NCBI GenBank assembly: GCA_016787755.1
Contig: JAEUUA010000001.1
Span: 248,001-312,000 of the forward strand
Length of the DNA: 64,000 bases
Reading direction: 5' to 3'
From: Cyclobacteriaceae bacterium
GTDB lineage: Bacteria > Bacteroidota > Bacteroidia > Cytophagales > Cyclobacteriaceae
Shown here: positions 24,596 to 33,288 of the stretch, piece after piece
Layout of the letters: each line of letters opens with the position of its first letter
Position numbering within the stretch: position 1 is the first letter of the stretch
Notes under the pieces: model-generated
What the model was told of the DNA's origin: nothing
Database searches by the model: none
The model's input: the letters and a program-made list of their open reading frames with translations, nothing else
Made by a program: the position numbers and the translations under genes

Positions 24596-27295
24596 TTAAA
24601 ATTTAAAAGAATAACTCAACGATGGTAGAATAGTGCCTACTATTGACAATTGGTAAGGACTTAGGTATCCATCACCATTGTCTTTGAAGAAAACTGTATA
24701 TGGATTCTTTCGTGCGTACACGTTATAAAATGAGAGAGCCCATGTTCCGTCCCAGAATTTCTTTCGTTTGTGATTTCCTTCCAATATAAAGGCAATGTCC
24801 AATCGATGATAATCGGGAATCCTAAATTGATTACGTTCCGAAAAATTGGCCACTGTAATATTATCAACCAAAAAACCCGCCAACGGAACCGTAACAGGTC
24901 TTCCCGTATGGTAGGTGAAATTGCCAGTGAAAAAATACCTTCTCGATAAATTATACTTCCAAACCAGATTAACAATATGGGGTTGATCAAAGTTGGAAGG
25001 ATACTGGTTGCCTTTATTAATTTTTTCATCTTCGAACTCTCCATTAATCGTGCGCAATGAGCGTGAGTAAGTATAATTGATAGAGCCTGTAAGTCTCCCA
25101 AGATTTTTTGCAATGGATGTCTCAACACCATACGCTTCACCTACCCCTTGCAATAAATCAGTTTCTAAATGATCATTGAGAATTAATTCTGCCCCATCTT
25201 TGAAATCGAGAATGTTATTAATTTTCTTTTGATAGACCTCTACAAATGCTTCATACATTTTTTCTTTAAAGTTTCTGAAATATCCAATCGACACCTGGTC
25301 TGCTACCTGTGGCTTAAAATAGAAGTTACTCGGCTGCCAAATATCAACGGGTGTGATAGCGGTTGTATTGGTAACTAAATGTAAGTACTGATAAATCCGG
25401 TTATAGCCAACCTTAATAGACGCATTTGGATTTACCGTATACCGGAAAGAGGCCCGAGGTTCTGCTCCAGTATAGGTTTGAATCATTTCACCTGCCCCAT
25501 ATTCTTTTACCCCAGTTTGTGAGGCTGGTGTTTTGGATACACCTGGCGCATACAGATTTACACTCGCTGGGCCAAAGGCATTAAATACGGAGAATCGTAC
25601 CCCGCCTTCGAAAAAATATTTTTCATTAAATGTAATCCCATCTCCAAGGTATACACCACTCTCAATTGACTTCTGTTTATCCATTTGTAGCGTCATAATG
25701 TTTGAATTACTGCTATTCGGTTCCAGTGTACCCGGATCGAATAAGTAATAGGTGGATTGAAGGCCGAAAGAGATTTTATGAATACCGGTTTGGTACTGGA
25801 AATCTGCTTTTACGGACGGGTAGGTAATCTGATAAGAAAGATTAAATCCGGTTTTCTCATTTTTATCAGCCACATTATAATTATACGCGCCAGAACCTAG
25901 CGTAACAGTGGATGAAAACTTACTTGAAAACGCATGATCTAACCGTATGGATCCTAAATAGTTGTTCCACTTATAGGTGGAATCTCCTTGCAATCGAAAT
26001 TGATCATGACTGGTATACCCTGAAAAGGTAATTTTTGTTCGATCATTAAATTTATGGGTTAGCTTAGCCGATCCATCGTAAAATGAAACGGAACTATTTT
26101 GAAGGTCAACGTAGTTAGAACGAACCGTATTAATTAACCAATCGGAATAGGTGGATCGCAAAGAGACTGACAGCGAGGTCTTGTCTTTTTTGATAGGCCC
26201 ATTCAGCAACAGATTACTAGAGATTATCCCAATACCGCCACTACCCGACCACTTCTCAAAATTTCCTTCACGGGATGTGATGTCTAAAACAGATGATACG
26301 CGTCCCCCAAACTCTGCAGGAATGCCACCTCTATAAAATGTAACATCCCTGATAGCCTCCGCATTGAATGTTGAGAAAAAACCAAACACGTGCGAACTAT
26401 TAAAGACGGGCATACCATCATATAAAATCAAATTTTGATCAACCCCACCACCACGCACATTAAACCCCGATGCTGCCTCACCTGCCGTAGTCACGCCTGG
26501 CTGAACCTGAATTTGCTTTATCAAATCTACCTCACCCAAAAGAGCCGGCTGGCGCTTAATCTCCTTCATAGAGAACTGGGTTTGGCCAATTTTACTTGTG
26601 GTAACTTCTTTAGCTGCCTTATCCATCACTACAATTTCTTCCAACAGGCGGGGTGATTCATCGAGTGACATGTTTAGTTCGCCATCCTGATAAATTGAAA
26701 GATCGATTATTCGCTCTTCGTAGTTCACATAGTTAAGATTAATAACATGTTCACCAGCTGGTAGGGTCAAAGAAAAATTGCCCTCCGCATCTGTAGTGAC
26801 GCCACTTTGTATATCGCTGGCATAAATACTTGCCCCTACTAAGGGTTCATTATTTTTAGAATCTTTGAAATGCCCCCGAAGCGTTACTTTTTTATTTCTG
26901 GATCCGCCTTCAGGAGAACCAAAACTCAATTTTTCAATTTTCTTTTGTTCTCTCTTTGCCGTTTGAATAGTGGCCAAGCGCTGAATTGCCATAGTAGGAT
27001 CGCGTACGATTACAATGGCATGATTATCAATTTCAAGGTAGCTAAGATCGGTGCCTAGAAATAAATTATCAAATACAACACGGAGGGGTTGTCCTTCATA
27101 GTCCTGATCAAGAATAATTCCATCGAGCCATGCTGATAAAAAATAAAAACGAACCGGATTAGCTCGCTCTAACTCTTCCATAATAGAAATAAGGGTTTTG
27201 CCCTTCTCTCCACCACTAAGTTTACTATCTAAAATTGACTGTGCCGATAAAGAAACTGATCCAGACAGGAACAGTAGAACTAGAATTTTTTTCAA
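24596..27295 (-). CDS. TonB-dependent outer-membrane receptor
   Basis: An 899-residue outer-membrane transporter or signalling receptor. After the signal peptide (SVSLSAQ) come a secretin/TonB short N-terminal (STN) domain at about 30-110, a carboxypeptidase-regulatory-like domain at about 140-230, a plug domain (LIKQIQVQPGVTTAGEAASGF, FNVRGGGVDQNLILYDGMPVF) and a 22-strand barrel ending in SLSYSFKF. The STN domain means it can signal to an anti-sigma factor, but no sigma/anti-sigma genes are adjacent. It is the first gene of an operon with DUF4249 and the MG2/plug protein. The substrate is unknown. Confidence 0.93.
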   Translation of the reverse strand: MKKILVLLFLSGSVSLSAQSILDSKLSGGEKGKTLISIMEELERANPVRFYFLSAWLDGIILDQDYEGQPLRVVFDNLFLGTDLSYLEIDNHAIVIVRDPTMAIQRLATIQTAKREQKKIEKLSFGSPEGGSRNKKVTLRGHFKDSKNNEPLVGASIYASDIQSGVTTDAEGNFSLTLPAGEHVINLNYVNYEERIIDLSIYQDGELNMSLDESPRLLEEIVVMDKAAKEVTTSKIGQTQFSMKEIKRQPALLGEVDLIKQIQVQPGVTTAGEAASGFNVRGGGVDQNLILYDGMPVFNSSHVFGFFSTFNAEAIRDVTFYRGGIPAEFGGRVSSVLDITSREGNFEKWSGSGGIGIISSNLLLNGPIKKDKTSLSVSLRSTYSDWLINTVRSNYVDLQNSSVSFYDGSAKLTHKFNDRTKITFSGYTSHDQFRLQGDSTYKWNNYLGSIRLDHAFSSKFSSTVTLGSGAYNYNVADKNEKTGFNLSYQITYPSVKADFQYQTGIHKISFGLQSTYYLFDPGTLEPNSSNSNIMTLQMDKQKSIESGVYLGDGITFNEKYFFEGGVRFSVFNAFGPASVNLYAPGVSKTPASQTGVKEYGAGEMIQTYTGAEPRASFRYTVNPNASIKVGYNRIYQYLHLVTNTTAITPVDIWQPSNFYFKPQVADQVSIGYFRNFKEKMYEAFVEVYQKKINNILDFKDGAELILNDHLETDLLQGVGEAYGVETSIAKNLGRLTGSINYTYSRSLRTINGEFEDEKINKGNQYPSNFDQPHIVNLVWKYNLSRRYFFTGNFTYHTGRPVTVPLAGFLVDNITVANFSERNQFRIPDYHRLDIAFILEGNHKRKKFWDGTWALSFYNVYARKNPYTVFFKDNGDGYLSPYQLSIVGTILPSLSYSFKF

Positions 27296-27403
27296 ACATT
27301 AATAATTAATCTTAAAAATATCAATAAAGCACAGATTTGGCAAACGCCATCGCACACCAGTTGGTGAATTATGAGAATCTCAAAACAATTTAGAATACAA
27401 AAA

Positions 27404-28441
27404 TTAAACCTCAGGTTCCTGCTGACTTAAGCAATGAAAGGACCCAAGCCCCCAGATAATATCAGTAGAATCAATACCGATCACCCTACGATCTGCAAAA
27501 CATTTTTGAAGAATTTCTAATGCTCGATCATCATGCTTATCACGGAAGGTGGGTACGATCACATATTTATTGGCAATGTAAAAATTAGCATAGGAAGCCG
27601 GTAGGCGCTGGTCTTCATAAACAATAGGTGTCGGCATGGGCAATTCAACAATGTTAAGTTGCTTGCCATTCTCTAGCCGAAGTGTTTTGAGTTCTTTCAA
27701 ATTCTCCCGTAAAATGGAGTAGTTCTCGTCTTTCTTATTCTGCTCAATAATGGTCACCACTGTATCTTCATTTACAAAACGGGTGAGGTCATCTATATGT
27801 CCATCGGTATCATCACCAATTATTCCGTCACCTAACCAAAGGATATGATTTACTCCGTAATAATTAATTAAGTATTCTTCAATCTGTTGCTGATTGAGCT
27901 GTGGATTACGATTTGGGTTTAGTAAACATGCCCGGGTAGTGAGCAGTGTCCCTTTTCCGTTAAACTCAACCGAACCACCTTCCATTACAATACCCGGATG
28001 AACAACAGGAATATTGTAGTGCTTAGCTATTAACGTTGGGATCACATCATCCAAATCAAACGGTGGATATTTATTGCCCCAAGCATTATAGCCCCAATCC
28101 ACAATCATCTTTTTCTTTTCTTGTGGATTGATCAAAAATGCCGGACCATGATCGCGGCACCACGCATCGTTAGTGGGATGAATAAAAAACTCTATGTTAT
28201 TTAAATCTGCCCCAGCCTTAGTAATGTGACCAAGTGCTTTTTGTTTCATCGCATCATCCAACACGTTGATCTTCACTTTTTCACCTTCGGCTATCAGTTT
28301 TATAAATTCAGTATACCGTGGATAAATTGTTTCAATCTTTCCCGGCCAGGAAGCTTCCTTGTGTGGCCAACTTAACCATGTGGCGGAATGTTTTACAAAT
28401 TCTGCTGGGAAGTGATAACCAAGTTGGGAAGGAGTTTTCAT
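27404..28441 (-). CDS. aguA: Agmatine deiminase
   Basis: Hydrolyses agmatine to N-carbamoylputrescine and ammonia. Signatures are the N-terminal PAEFVKHSATWLSWPHKEASW, RDHGPAFLI, the MEGGSVEFNGKGTLLTT segment, DDTDGHIDDLTRF and the catalytic Cys near the C-terminus in GSFHCLSQQEPEV. ATG at 28441 (345 residues) is preferred to the in-frame ATG eight codons upstream, because MKTPSQLGYHFPAEF fits the family and the upstream stretch is a repeat-like spacer. aguB precedes it, so the two carry out agmatine to putrescine conversion. Confidence 0.93.
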   Translation of the reverse strand: MKTPSQLGYHFPAEFVKHSATWLSWPHKEASWPGKIETIYPRYTEFIKLIAEGEKVKINVLDDAMKQKALGHITKAGADLNNIEFFIHPTNDAWCRDHGPAFLINPQEKKKMIVDWGYNAWGNKYPPFDLDDVIPTLIAKHYNIPVVHPGIVMEGGSVEFNGKGTLLTTRACLLNPNRNPQLNQQQIEEYLINYYGVNHILWLGDGIIGDDTDGHIDDLTRFVNEDTVVTIIEQNKKDENYSILRENLKELKTLRLENGKQLNIVELPMPTPIVYEDQRLPASYANFYIANKYVIVPTFRDKHDDRALEILQKCFADRRVIGIDSTDIIWGLGSFHCLSQQEPEV

Positions 28442-28523
28442 GTTGTAAGAGTTGGCAGTTTGCAAATTGCAGTCAGCGGCTAAAACTGCATACTGTCATC
28501 AGCCTACTGCGTACTTATTAAAA
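28442..28523. repeat. Degenerate ACTGC-rich spacer between aguB and aguA
   Basis: The 82-bp spacer carries several spaced copies of ACTGC or its complement GCAGT. It also has a near-palindrome at 28455-28470 (GCAGTTTGCAAATTGC, one mismatched pair). No coding potential is seen. Confidence 0.35.
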
Positions 28524-29411
28524 TTAATCTTCGTCAATAAATCTTCTTGTAATCGGCTGATACGAGTCAATTCTTCGATCGCGCATAAAAGGCCAATGGG
28601 TTCGGTAACTATCCGTTTTGGCAAGATCGACTTCCTGCACATGAACCTCCTCGTTTTCATGAGATGCTTTATATAATATAGAGCCAAATGGATTGGTAAT
28701 AAATGAGCCACCCCAAAATTTCATGGCCCCATCCTGTTCAAAGCCTACTCTATTAACACTTACTACATGAAGTCCGTTAGCAACAGAATGACTTCGTTGA
28801 ATCGTTTGCCAGGCATTGTATTGCTCGGTGTTGGTGGCTTCATCTTGTGAGGTAGCCCAACCTATAGCCGTTGGGTAAAATAATATCTCCGCCCCCATTA
28901 GTGCAGTAATACGCGATGCTTCGGGGTACCATTGATCCCAACAAATTAAAACACCCAATGCTGCAAACTTGGTTTTAAAGACTTTGTAGCCAAGATCACC
29001 CGGGGTGAAATAAAATTTTTCGTAGTAAGACGGATCATCAGGAATATGCATCTTGCGATACTTGCCCAGATAGGTTCCATCGGCATCCAGCACAGCCGTT
29101 GTGTTATGATAAATTCCCTGGGTTCTTTTTTCGAATAAAGAAGCAATGATTACAACGCCTAATTCTTTGGCTAACGCAGCCAGTGAATCGGTAGATGGAC
29201 CCGGGATAGCTTCAGCCAATTTAAAATTTTCGTAATCCTCTACATCGCAAAAGTAAAGGGAGGTGAATAATTCCTGCAGACAAACAATCTGCGCGCCACC
29301 TGCTGCGGCTTCGCGGATTTTTGCGATCGCTTTTTGCAAGTTCGCTTTTGGCTCCTTAGCGCAACTCATCTGCACCGTTCCTATTTTTACTTTTTTCTCT
29401 GCCACGTTCAA
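28524..29411 (-). CDS. aguB: N-carbamoylputrescine amidase
   Basis: A nitrilase-superfamily hydrolase of 295 residues that converts N-carbamoylputrescine to putrescine. The catalytic triad is visible: Glu in CLQELF, Lys in KYRKMHIPDDPSYYEKFYF, and Cys in LICWDQWYPEASR. The last two stretches are diagnostic of AguB. The start is probably TTG at 29411; GTG at 29405 is possible. A perfect -7 box at 29426-29433 sits just upstream. It is co-directional with aguA. The arginine decarboxylase that would supply agmatine is not in the window. Confidence 0.93.
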   Translation of the reverse strand: MNVAEKKVKIGTVQMSCAKEPKANLQKAIAKIREAAAGGAQIVCLQELFTSLYFCDVEDYENFKLAEAIPGPSTDSLAALAKELGVVIIASLFEKRTQGIYHNTTAVLDADGTYLGKYRKMHIPDDPSYYEKFYFTPGDLGYKVFKTKFAALGVLICWDQWYPEASRITALMGAEILFYPTAIGWATSQDEATNTEQYNAWQTIQRSHSVANGLHVVSVNRVGFEQDGAMKFWGGSFITNPFGSILYKASHENEEVHVQEVDLAKTDSYRTHWPFMRDRRIDSYQPITRRFIDED

Positions 29412-29425
29412 TTATTATAAGAGTA

Positions 29426-29433
29426 CAAAAATA
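29426..29433 (-). promoter_or_regulatory. -7 box TATTTTTG of aguB-aguA
   Basis: TATTTTTG on the minus strand, a perfect TAnnTTTG element, 14 nt before the TTG start at 29411. Confidence 0.5.
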
Positions 29434-29451
29434 GAACTTTTGAAGGTCTGA

Positions 29452-30114
29452 TTAAATTTTAATTGCTCGTACCATCTCTCTTTTTCCCGGTGGGCCAGAA
29501 AGTGATTCCACAACAAGCCCCAGGGATTTTAAATCACGTTTAAGTTGACCTTTGGCACAATAGGTAACAAAGACAGCTCCCGACTTCATTGACTGTTCAA
29601 TCTTTTCTAACATGGCATGTTCCCACATTTCAGGTTGCTTGTTGGGTGCAAACGCATCGAAATAAATAAGATCAAATTGTTGAGAGCCCAGATTGGCAGT
29701 CTGAAGAGATTCTTCTCTTTTAAACAACTTGAAGTTAGAAGTTATCTCCACCCATTTATTCCATGCTGAAGAATGTAGTTTATTAAACAATAATTTTTCA
29801 GTTGAATAGTTTAATCTGCTCCAGATTTCTTCTGTAAGAGGAAAAGTTTCGAGCGTGCTATACCCAATGTTAATTTTCTTTTTCTCTGAAATGTTGGCCG
29901 TTAACAACGCATTAAGTCCTGTGCCAAAGCCAATCTCAAGAATAGAAACGGATTCCTTTTGTCCAGAATCAATAAAAAACTTCACTCCTTTTTCGATGAA
30001 AACATATTCCGACTCTTGAACCGCTCCATGACGGGAGTGATAGGTTTCGTCTAATGCTTCATTTAGAAGCGAATGACTGCCGTCAGCCGTAATAATAACT
30101 TTAATCTCGCTCAA
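29452..30114 (-). CDS. MnmD-like tRNA methyltransferase (MnmC N-domain family)
   Basis: A 220-residue SAM-dependent methyltransferase. The Rossmann motif is ILEIGFGTGLNALL, and the substrate-site motif DLIYFDAFAPNKQPEMWE is diagnostic of the MnmC/MnmD group, which methylates 5-aminomethyl-(2-thio)uridine in the tRNA wobble position. The MnmC FAD-dependent oxidoreductase domain is absent, so this is the stand-alone methyltransferase. The start is TTG at 30114, since an in-frame stop lies three codons upstream and no ATG is nearby. Confidence 0.85.
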   Translation of the reverse strand: MSEIKVIITADGSHSLLNEALDETYHSRHGAVQESEYVFIEKGVKFFIDSGQKESVSILEIGFGTGLNALLTANISEKKKINIGYSTLETFPLTEEIWSRLNYSTEKLLFNKLHSSAWNKWVEITSNFKLFKREESLQTANLGSQQFDLIYFDAFAPNKQPEMWEHAMLEKIEQSMKSGAVFVTYCAKGQLKRDLKSLGLVVESLSGPPGKREMVRAIKI

Positions 30115-30250
30115 ATATGCTTAAGTCATCCTAAAATATGAAGTAATATACAAGCGAAATACTATCTTTAAAAGAGCATGGTTTTCTTCCAAATAAGAAT
30201 TTAATCGCATTTTCTATGGATTTATCAGTGCCTTTAATAGATGTCAGTAT

Positions 30251-31309
30251 ATGAAGATTACCCTTCCTGAAAACAGACACCTAATAATCCTTCAGTATAT
30301 TTTGTTTGTTTCCTTAATCCTTTATTTCGGAAGTTCTCTATTTATTCCCCTTTCTTTTGCGATACTAATTAGTTGTGTACTCTATCCTTTTTGCACTTTA
30401 CTTGAAAGGCACAAATTTGGCCGAATGAGTGCAATTGTCATAAGTCTTACAGTGTTAACGATATCTATTGGTTTGCTGGTATTTTTATTGATCAATCAAC
30501 TGCTTGGTTTTTTTCAGGAACTGCCCGAAATAAAATTAAAAGTTGCCGGAACGTTCGAAGAAATCAGCGTATGGTTGAGTAACAACTTTAACATCGAGCG
30601 GGATACGCAACTTCAATGGCTAAACAAAACAATTAATGACTCGGGGGGTAACGCAATGTCCTTCATTAGCAATACGATATCTGCCTCTGCCGTTGGTATT
30701 GTGTTTGTAATTCTCATCCCTATCTATGTGGCATTGATATTATACTATCGGCAAAAATGGATCGATGTATTATATCGGTTGTTTCCAAATGAAGGGCGTG
30801 AACGGATAATGCTAATTGTGAAATTGAGCATTCAGTCTTACCATAATTTTATTAAAGGAATGGCTGCCGTCTATATCATTGTTGGTATTCTGAATAGCAC
30901 AGGTCTGTTTTTATTAGGAATACCTCACGCCTTTCTATTTGGGTTCATTGCAGCGGTGCTTACATTTATACCTTATGTAGGTATTCTGGTAGGCGCGTTG
31001 CTTCCCATCTCTATGGCGTGGATTACCTATAATTCCATTTGGTATCCTCTTGGCGTAATCGGGATTTTTGCTTTTGTTCAATATTTGGAAGCCAACTTGA
31101 TTTTTCCTCTGGCTGTGAGTAGTCGTTTGAAAATTAATGCACTCGTCACCATTATGGCAATTTTCGCAGGGGCCATTATTTGGGGCGTTTCAGGAATGAT
31201 ATTGTTTATCCCTTTTTTAGGAATTCTTAAACTTATTGCTGACCGAACGCCATCGCTTAAAACGCTTTCTATAATATTAGGAGAAAAAAAAGATTCTAAT
31301 CCTTTTTAA
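30251..31309 (+). CDS. AI-2E family (PurR-regulated permease-like) transporter
   Basis: The 352-residue polytopic membrane protein has about seven or eight helices, a large soluble loop at about residues 80-135, and the family pattern GIPHAFLFGFIAAVLTFIPYVG (helices 5-6). AI-2E members export diverse small molecules, and some are Na+/H+ antiporters, so the substrate cannot be assigned. A TATCTTTA box lies at 30163-30170. The stop overlaps ispF by 14 bp tail to tail. Confidence 0.85.
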   Translation: MKITLPENRHLIILQYILFVSLILYFGSSLFIPLSFAILISCVLYPFCTLLERHKFGRMSAIVISLTVLTISIGLLVFLLINQLLGFFQELPEIKLKVAGTFEEISVWLSNNFNIERDTQLQWLNKTINDSGGNAMSFISNTISASAVGIVFVILIPIYVALILYYRQKWIDVLYRLFPNEGRERIMLIVKLSIQSYHNFIKGMAAVYIIVGILNSTGLFLLGIPHAFLFGFIAAVLTFIPYVGILVGALLPISMAWITYNSIWYPLGVIGIFAFVQYLEANLIFPLAVSSRLKINALVTIMAIFAGAIIWGVSGMILFIPFLGILKLIADRTPSLKTLSIILGEKKDSNPF

Positions 31310-31775
31310 TTAATGCTACCGCGTAGGCATTCACGCCTTCTTCACGACCCACATAACCAAGTCGCTCGGCTGTAGTCGCTTTAATAGAAATATCGTCTTC
31401 TTCAATATTCATGAGTGGAGCGAGTACTCTTTTCATTTCAGGAATATGTGGATTTACTTTTGGATGTTCCAACGTGAGTGTACAATCAACATTCTCAATC
31501 GTCCACCCTTTGTCGGCAAGCATACGGGTAACATCCTTCAAAAAATATTTACTGTCTTTGCCAGCCCATTGTGGGTCTTTATTGGAATAATGAAAACCAA
31601 TGTCCCTCAGGTTAGCTGCTCCCAAGAGCGCATCACAGATGGCATGGATCAATACATCGGCATCTGAATGGCCAACTGCCCCTTTAGATGCATCGAGCTT
31701 AATACCCCCTAAATAAAAATCGCGTCCTGTTTCCAATTGATGCACGTCAAAGCCAAGCCCAACACGGATTTTCAT
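31296..31775 (-). CDS. ispF: 2-C-methyl-D-erythritol 2,4-cyclodiphosphate synthase
   Basis: A 159-residue enzyme of the MEP isoprenoid pathway, forming a homotrimer with active sites at subunit interfaces. Metal ligands are in GLGFDVHQL and HSDADVLIHAICDALLGA; the DIGFHYSNKDPQW segment is the substrate loop, and TTAERLGYVGREEGV forms the C-terminal site. The length is typical. It stands alone here without other isp genes. Confidence 0.95.
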   Translation of the reverse strand: MKIRVGLGFDVHQLETGRDFYLGGIKLDASKGAVGHSDADVLIHAICDALLGAANLRDIGFHYSNKDPQWAGKDSKYFLKDVTRMLADKGWTIENVDCTLTLEHPKVNPHIPEMKRVLAPLMNIEEDDISIKATTAERLGYVGREEGVNAYAVALIKKD

Positions 31776-31825
31776 GAGTTAATTTTTTTGTTTAACGATC
31801 TCAAGGAACTGCCTTTATTGGCAAA

Positions 31826-31939
31826 TCAATGGGTAAAGAATCTTAATGGCCAATTCATATCTTTACTTTTCCAAAAGTAGTCGGATTCGGTGAGATCATC
31901 GTATTGAAATTCATAATTACTTTCAAAACGGAACGTTAA
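31826..31939 (-). other. In-frame open extension past the M16 peptidase stop
   Basis: Directly after the TAG stop of the M16 gene the same frame stays open for 37 codons to a TGA. The translation is rich in Asp, Tyr, Phe and Trp (for example YDDLTESDYFWKSKDMNW). It may be a fragment of an earlier 3' end or simply chance; there is no start codon of its own. Confidence 0.25.
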
Positions 31940-33187
31940 CTATTCTTTTTTGGCTTTAGAATGATAGTATAGCACGTTTGAATTTTCTTCTTTAAAAATC
32001 CCACTTCCAACGTGAACAATATTTTCCGTTGTTACTGATTCTATCAGATCGCTCTCTTTGTTAATTAACTCCGCATCGCCCGATAAAGCCGCAAATGCTA
32101 AATTCATGGCGCGATTGATCACCTCCACTTTTTCAAACTCCTGACTGGTTTGAGCCTGATTTTTTACTTTTTGCAATTCATCAGGAGCTGGCCCATGTTT
32201 CAGTAATGATTCAACCACTGAATCTACTTCATTTTCTGCATCTATTAAATTAACTCCTTCCTTCACACGGCCACTGATTATCATCAACCCGGGATCAACC
32301 GATCCCATTGTGAAAGAGGATATGGATGTGAAAACCTCTTTCTCCTTAACCAACTTATTGTACAGTCTACTTGAATGACCACGACTAAGAATATCACTGA
32401 TAAGCTCGGCTGCATAAAAATCATTATCAAATCGACCCGGCATATGAAAAGTTTTATATAACGCATTGGCCGGAACATTTTCATATACAGATAGAGTTCG
32501 TTTGGCGTGTTGAATCGGTTCGGCAACCAATGATCGTTTTTTTCCCTTCCTGAAAGGAATTGGAGCAAACCATTTTTCAGAAAGTTGCTTTACCTGATCA
32601 TAGGTTACATTGCCGGCCACTACTAAAATTGCATTGCCAGGAGTGTAGTGTGTGAAGAAAAAATCTCTTACATCGTCCAGTGTTGCATTCTCAATATGAC
32701 TGATTTCTTTACCAATAGTCGCCCATTGATAAGGGTGCCTGGTATAGGCCAGTGGCCGAAGTTTTAGCCACACATCACCATACGGTTGATTCAAATAACG
32801 TTGCTTAAATTCTTCAATAACAACTTTACGTTGCACATCAAGAACTTTTGGATCGAATGATAAGCCAAGCAGGCGATCACTTTCAAGCCAAAACCCTGTT
32901 TCCAAATTTGCAGCCGGAACAGTGAGGTAGTAATTAGTAATGTCAGTATTGGTGAATGCATTGTTTTCGCCACCCACAAGCTGTAAAGGCTCATCATAAG
33001 AAGGAACATTAATAGATCCACCAAACATTAAGTGTTCAAACAAATGCGCAAACCCTGTTTTATCAGGTCGTTCATCGCGTGAACCTACATCGTACAAGAT
33101 ATTCATTACTGCAATTTGCACGGTGGGGTCTTCGTGCACAAAAACACGCAGGCCGTTGTCGAGGGTAAATGATGAAAATGAAATCAT
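31940..33187 (-). CDS. M16 family zinc metallopeptidase
   Basis: The 415-residue single-unit insulinase-like protein has the inverted zinc motif HLFEH (His48, Glu51, His52) and the downstream Glu in VVIEEFKQRYLNQPYGD, followed by the usual RHPYQWATIGK region. No signal peptide is seen, so it is probably cytoplasmic, although Bacteroidota M16 proteins are often periplasmic. It contains one M16 pair (catalytic and inactive domains). The frame stays open past its TAG stop. Confidence 0.9.
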   Translation of the reverse strand: MISFSSFTLDNGLRVFVHEDPTVQIAVMNILYDVGSRDERPDKTGFAHLFEHLMFGGSINVPSYDEPLQLVGGENNAFTNTDITNYYLTVPAANLETGFWLESDRLLGLSFDPKVLDVQRKVVIEEFKQRYLNQPYGDVWLKLRPLAYTRHPYQWATIGKEISHIENATLDDVRDFFFTHYTPGNAILVVAGNVTYDQVKQLSEKWFAPIPFRKGKKRSLVAEPIQHAKRTLSVYENVPANALYKTFHMPGRFDNDFYAAELISDILSRGHSSRLYNKLVKEKEVFTSISSFTMGSVDPGLMIISGRVKEGVNLIDAENEVDSVVESLLKHGPAPDELQKVKNQAQTSQEFEKVEVINRAMNLAFAALSGDAELINKESDLIESVTTENIVHVGSGIFKEENSNVLYYHSKAKKE

Positions 33188-33258
33188 TATTTAGAAATTC
33201 TTTAAAATAAATTTGTTGAGCAAGCGGGCGCAAGATAGGCTAGCGGTTAATTTTTATC

Positions 33259-33266
33259 TATATTTT
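33259..33266 (+). promoter_or_regulatory. Weak -7 box TATATTTT before the CPA1 antiporter
   Basis: TATATTTT (followed by CGCACC) is one base from TAnnTTTG and lies 22 bp before the ATG at 33289. The context resembles typical Bacteroidota promoters, but no -33 TTG is present at the right distance. Confidence 0.3.
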
Positions 33267-33288
33267 CGCACCGCAGATATTTTAATTT

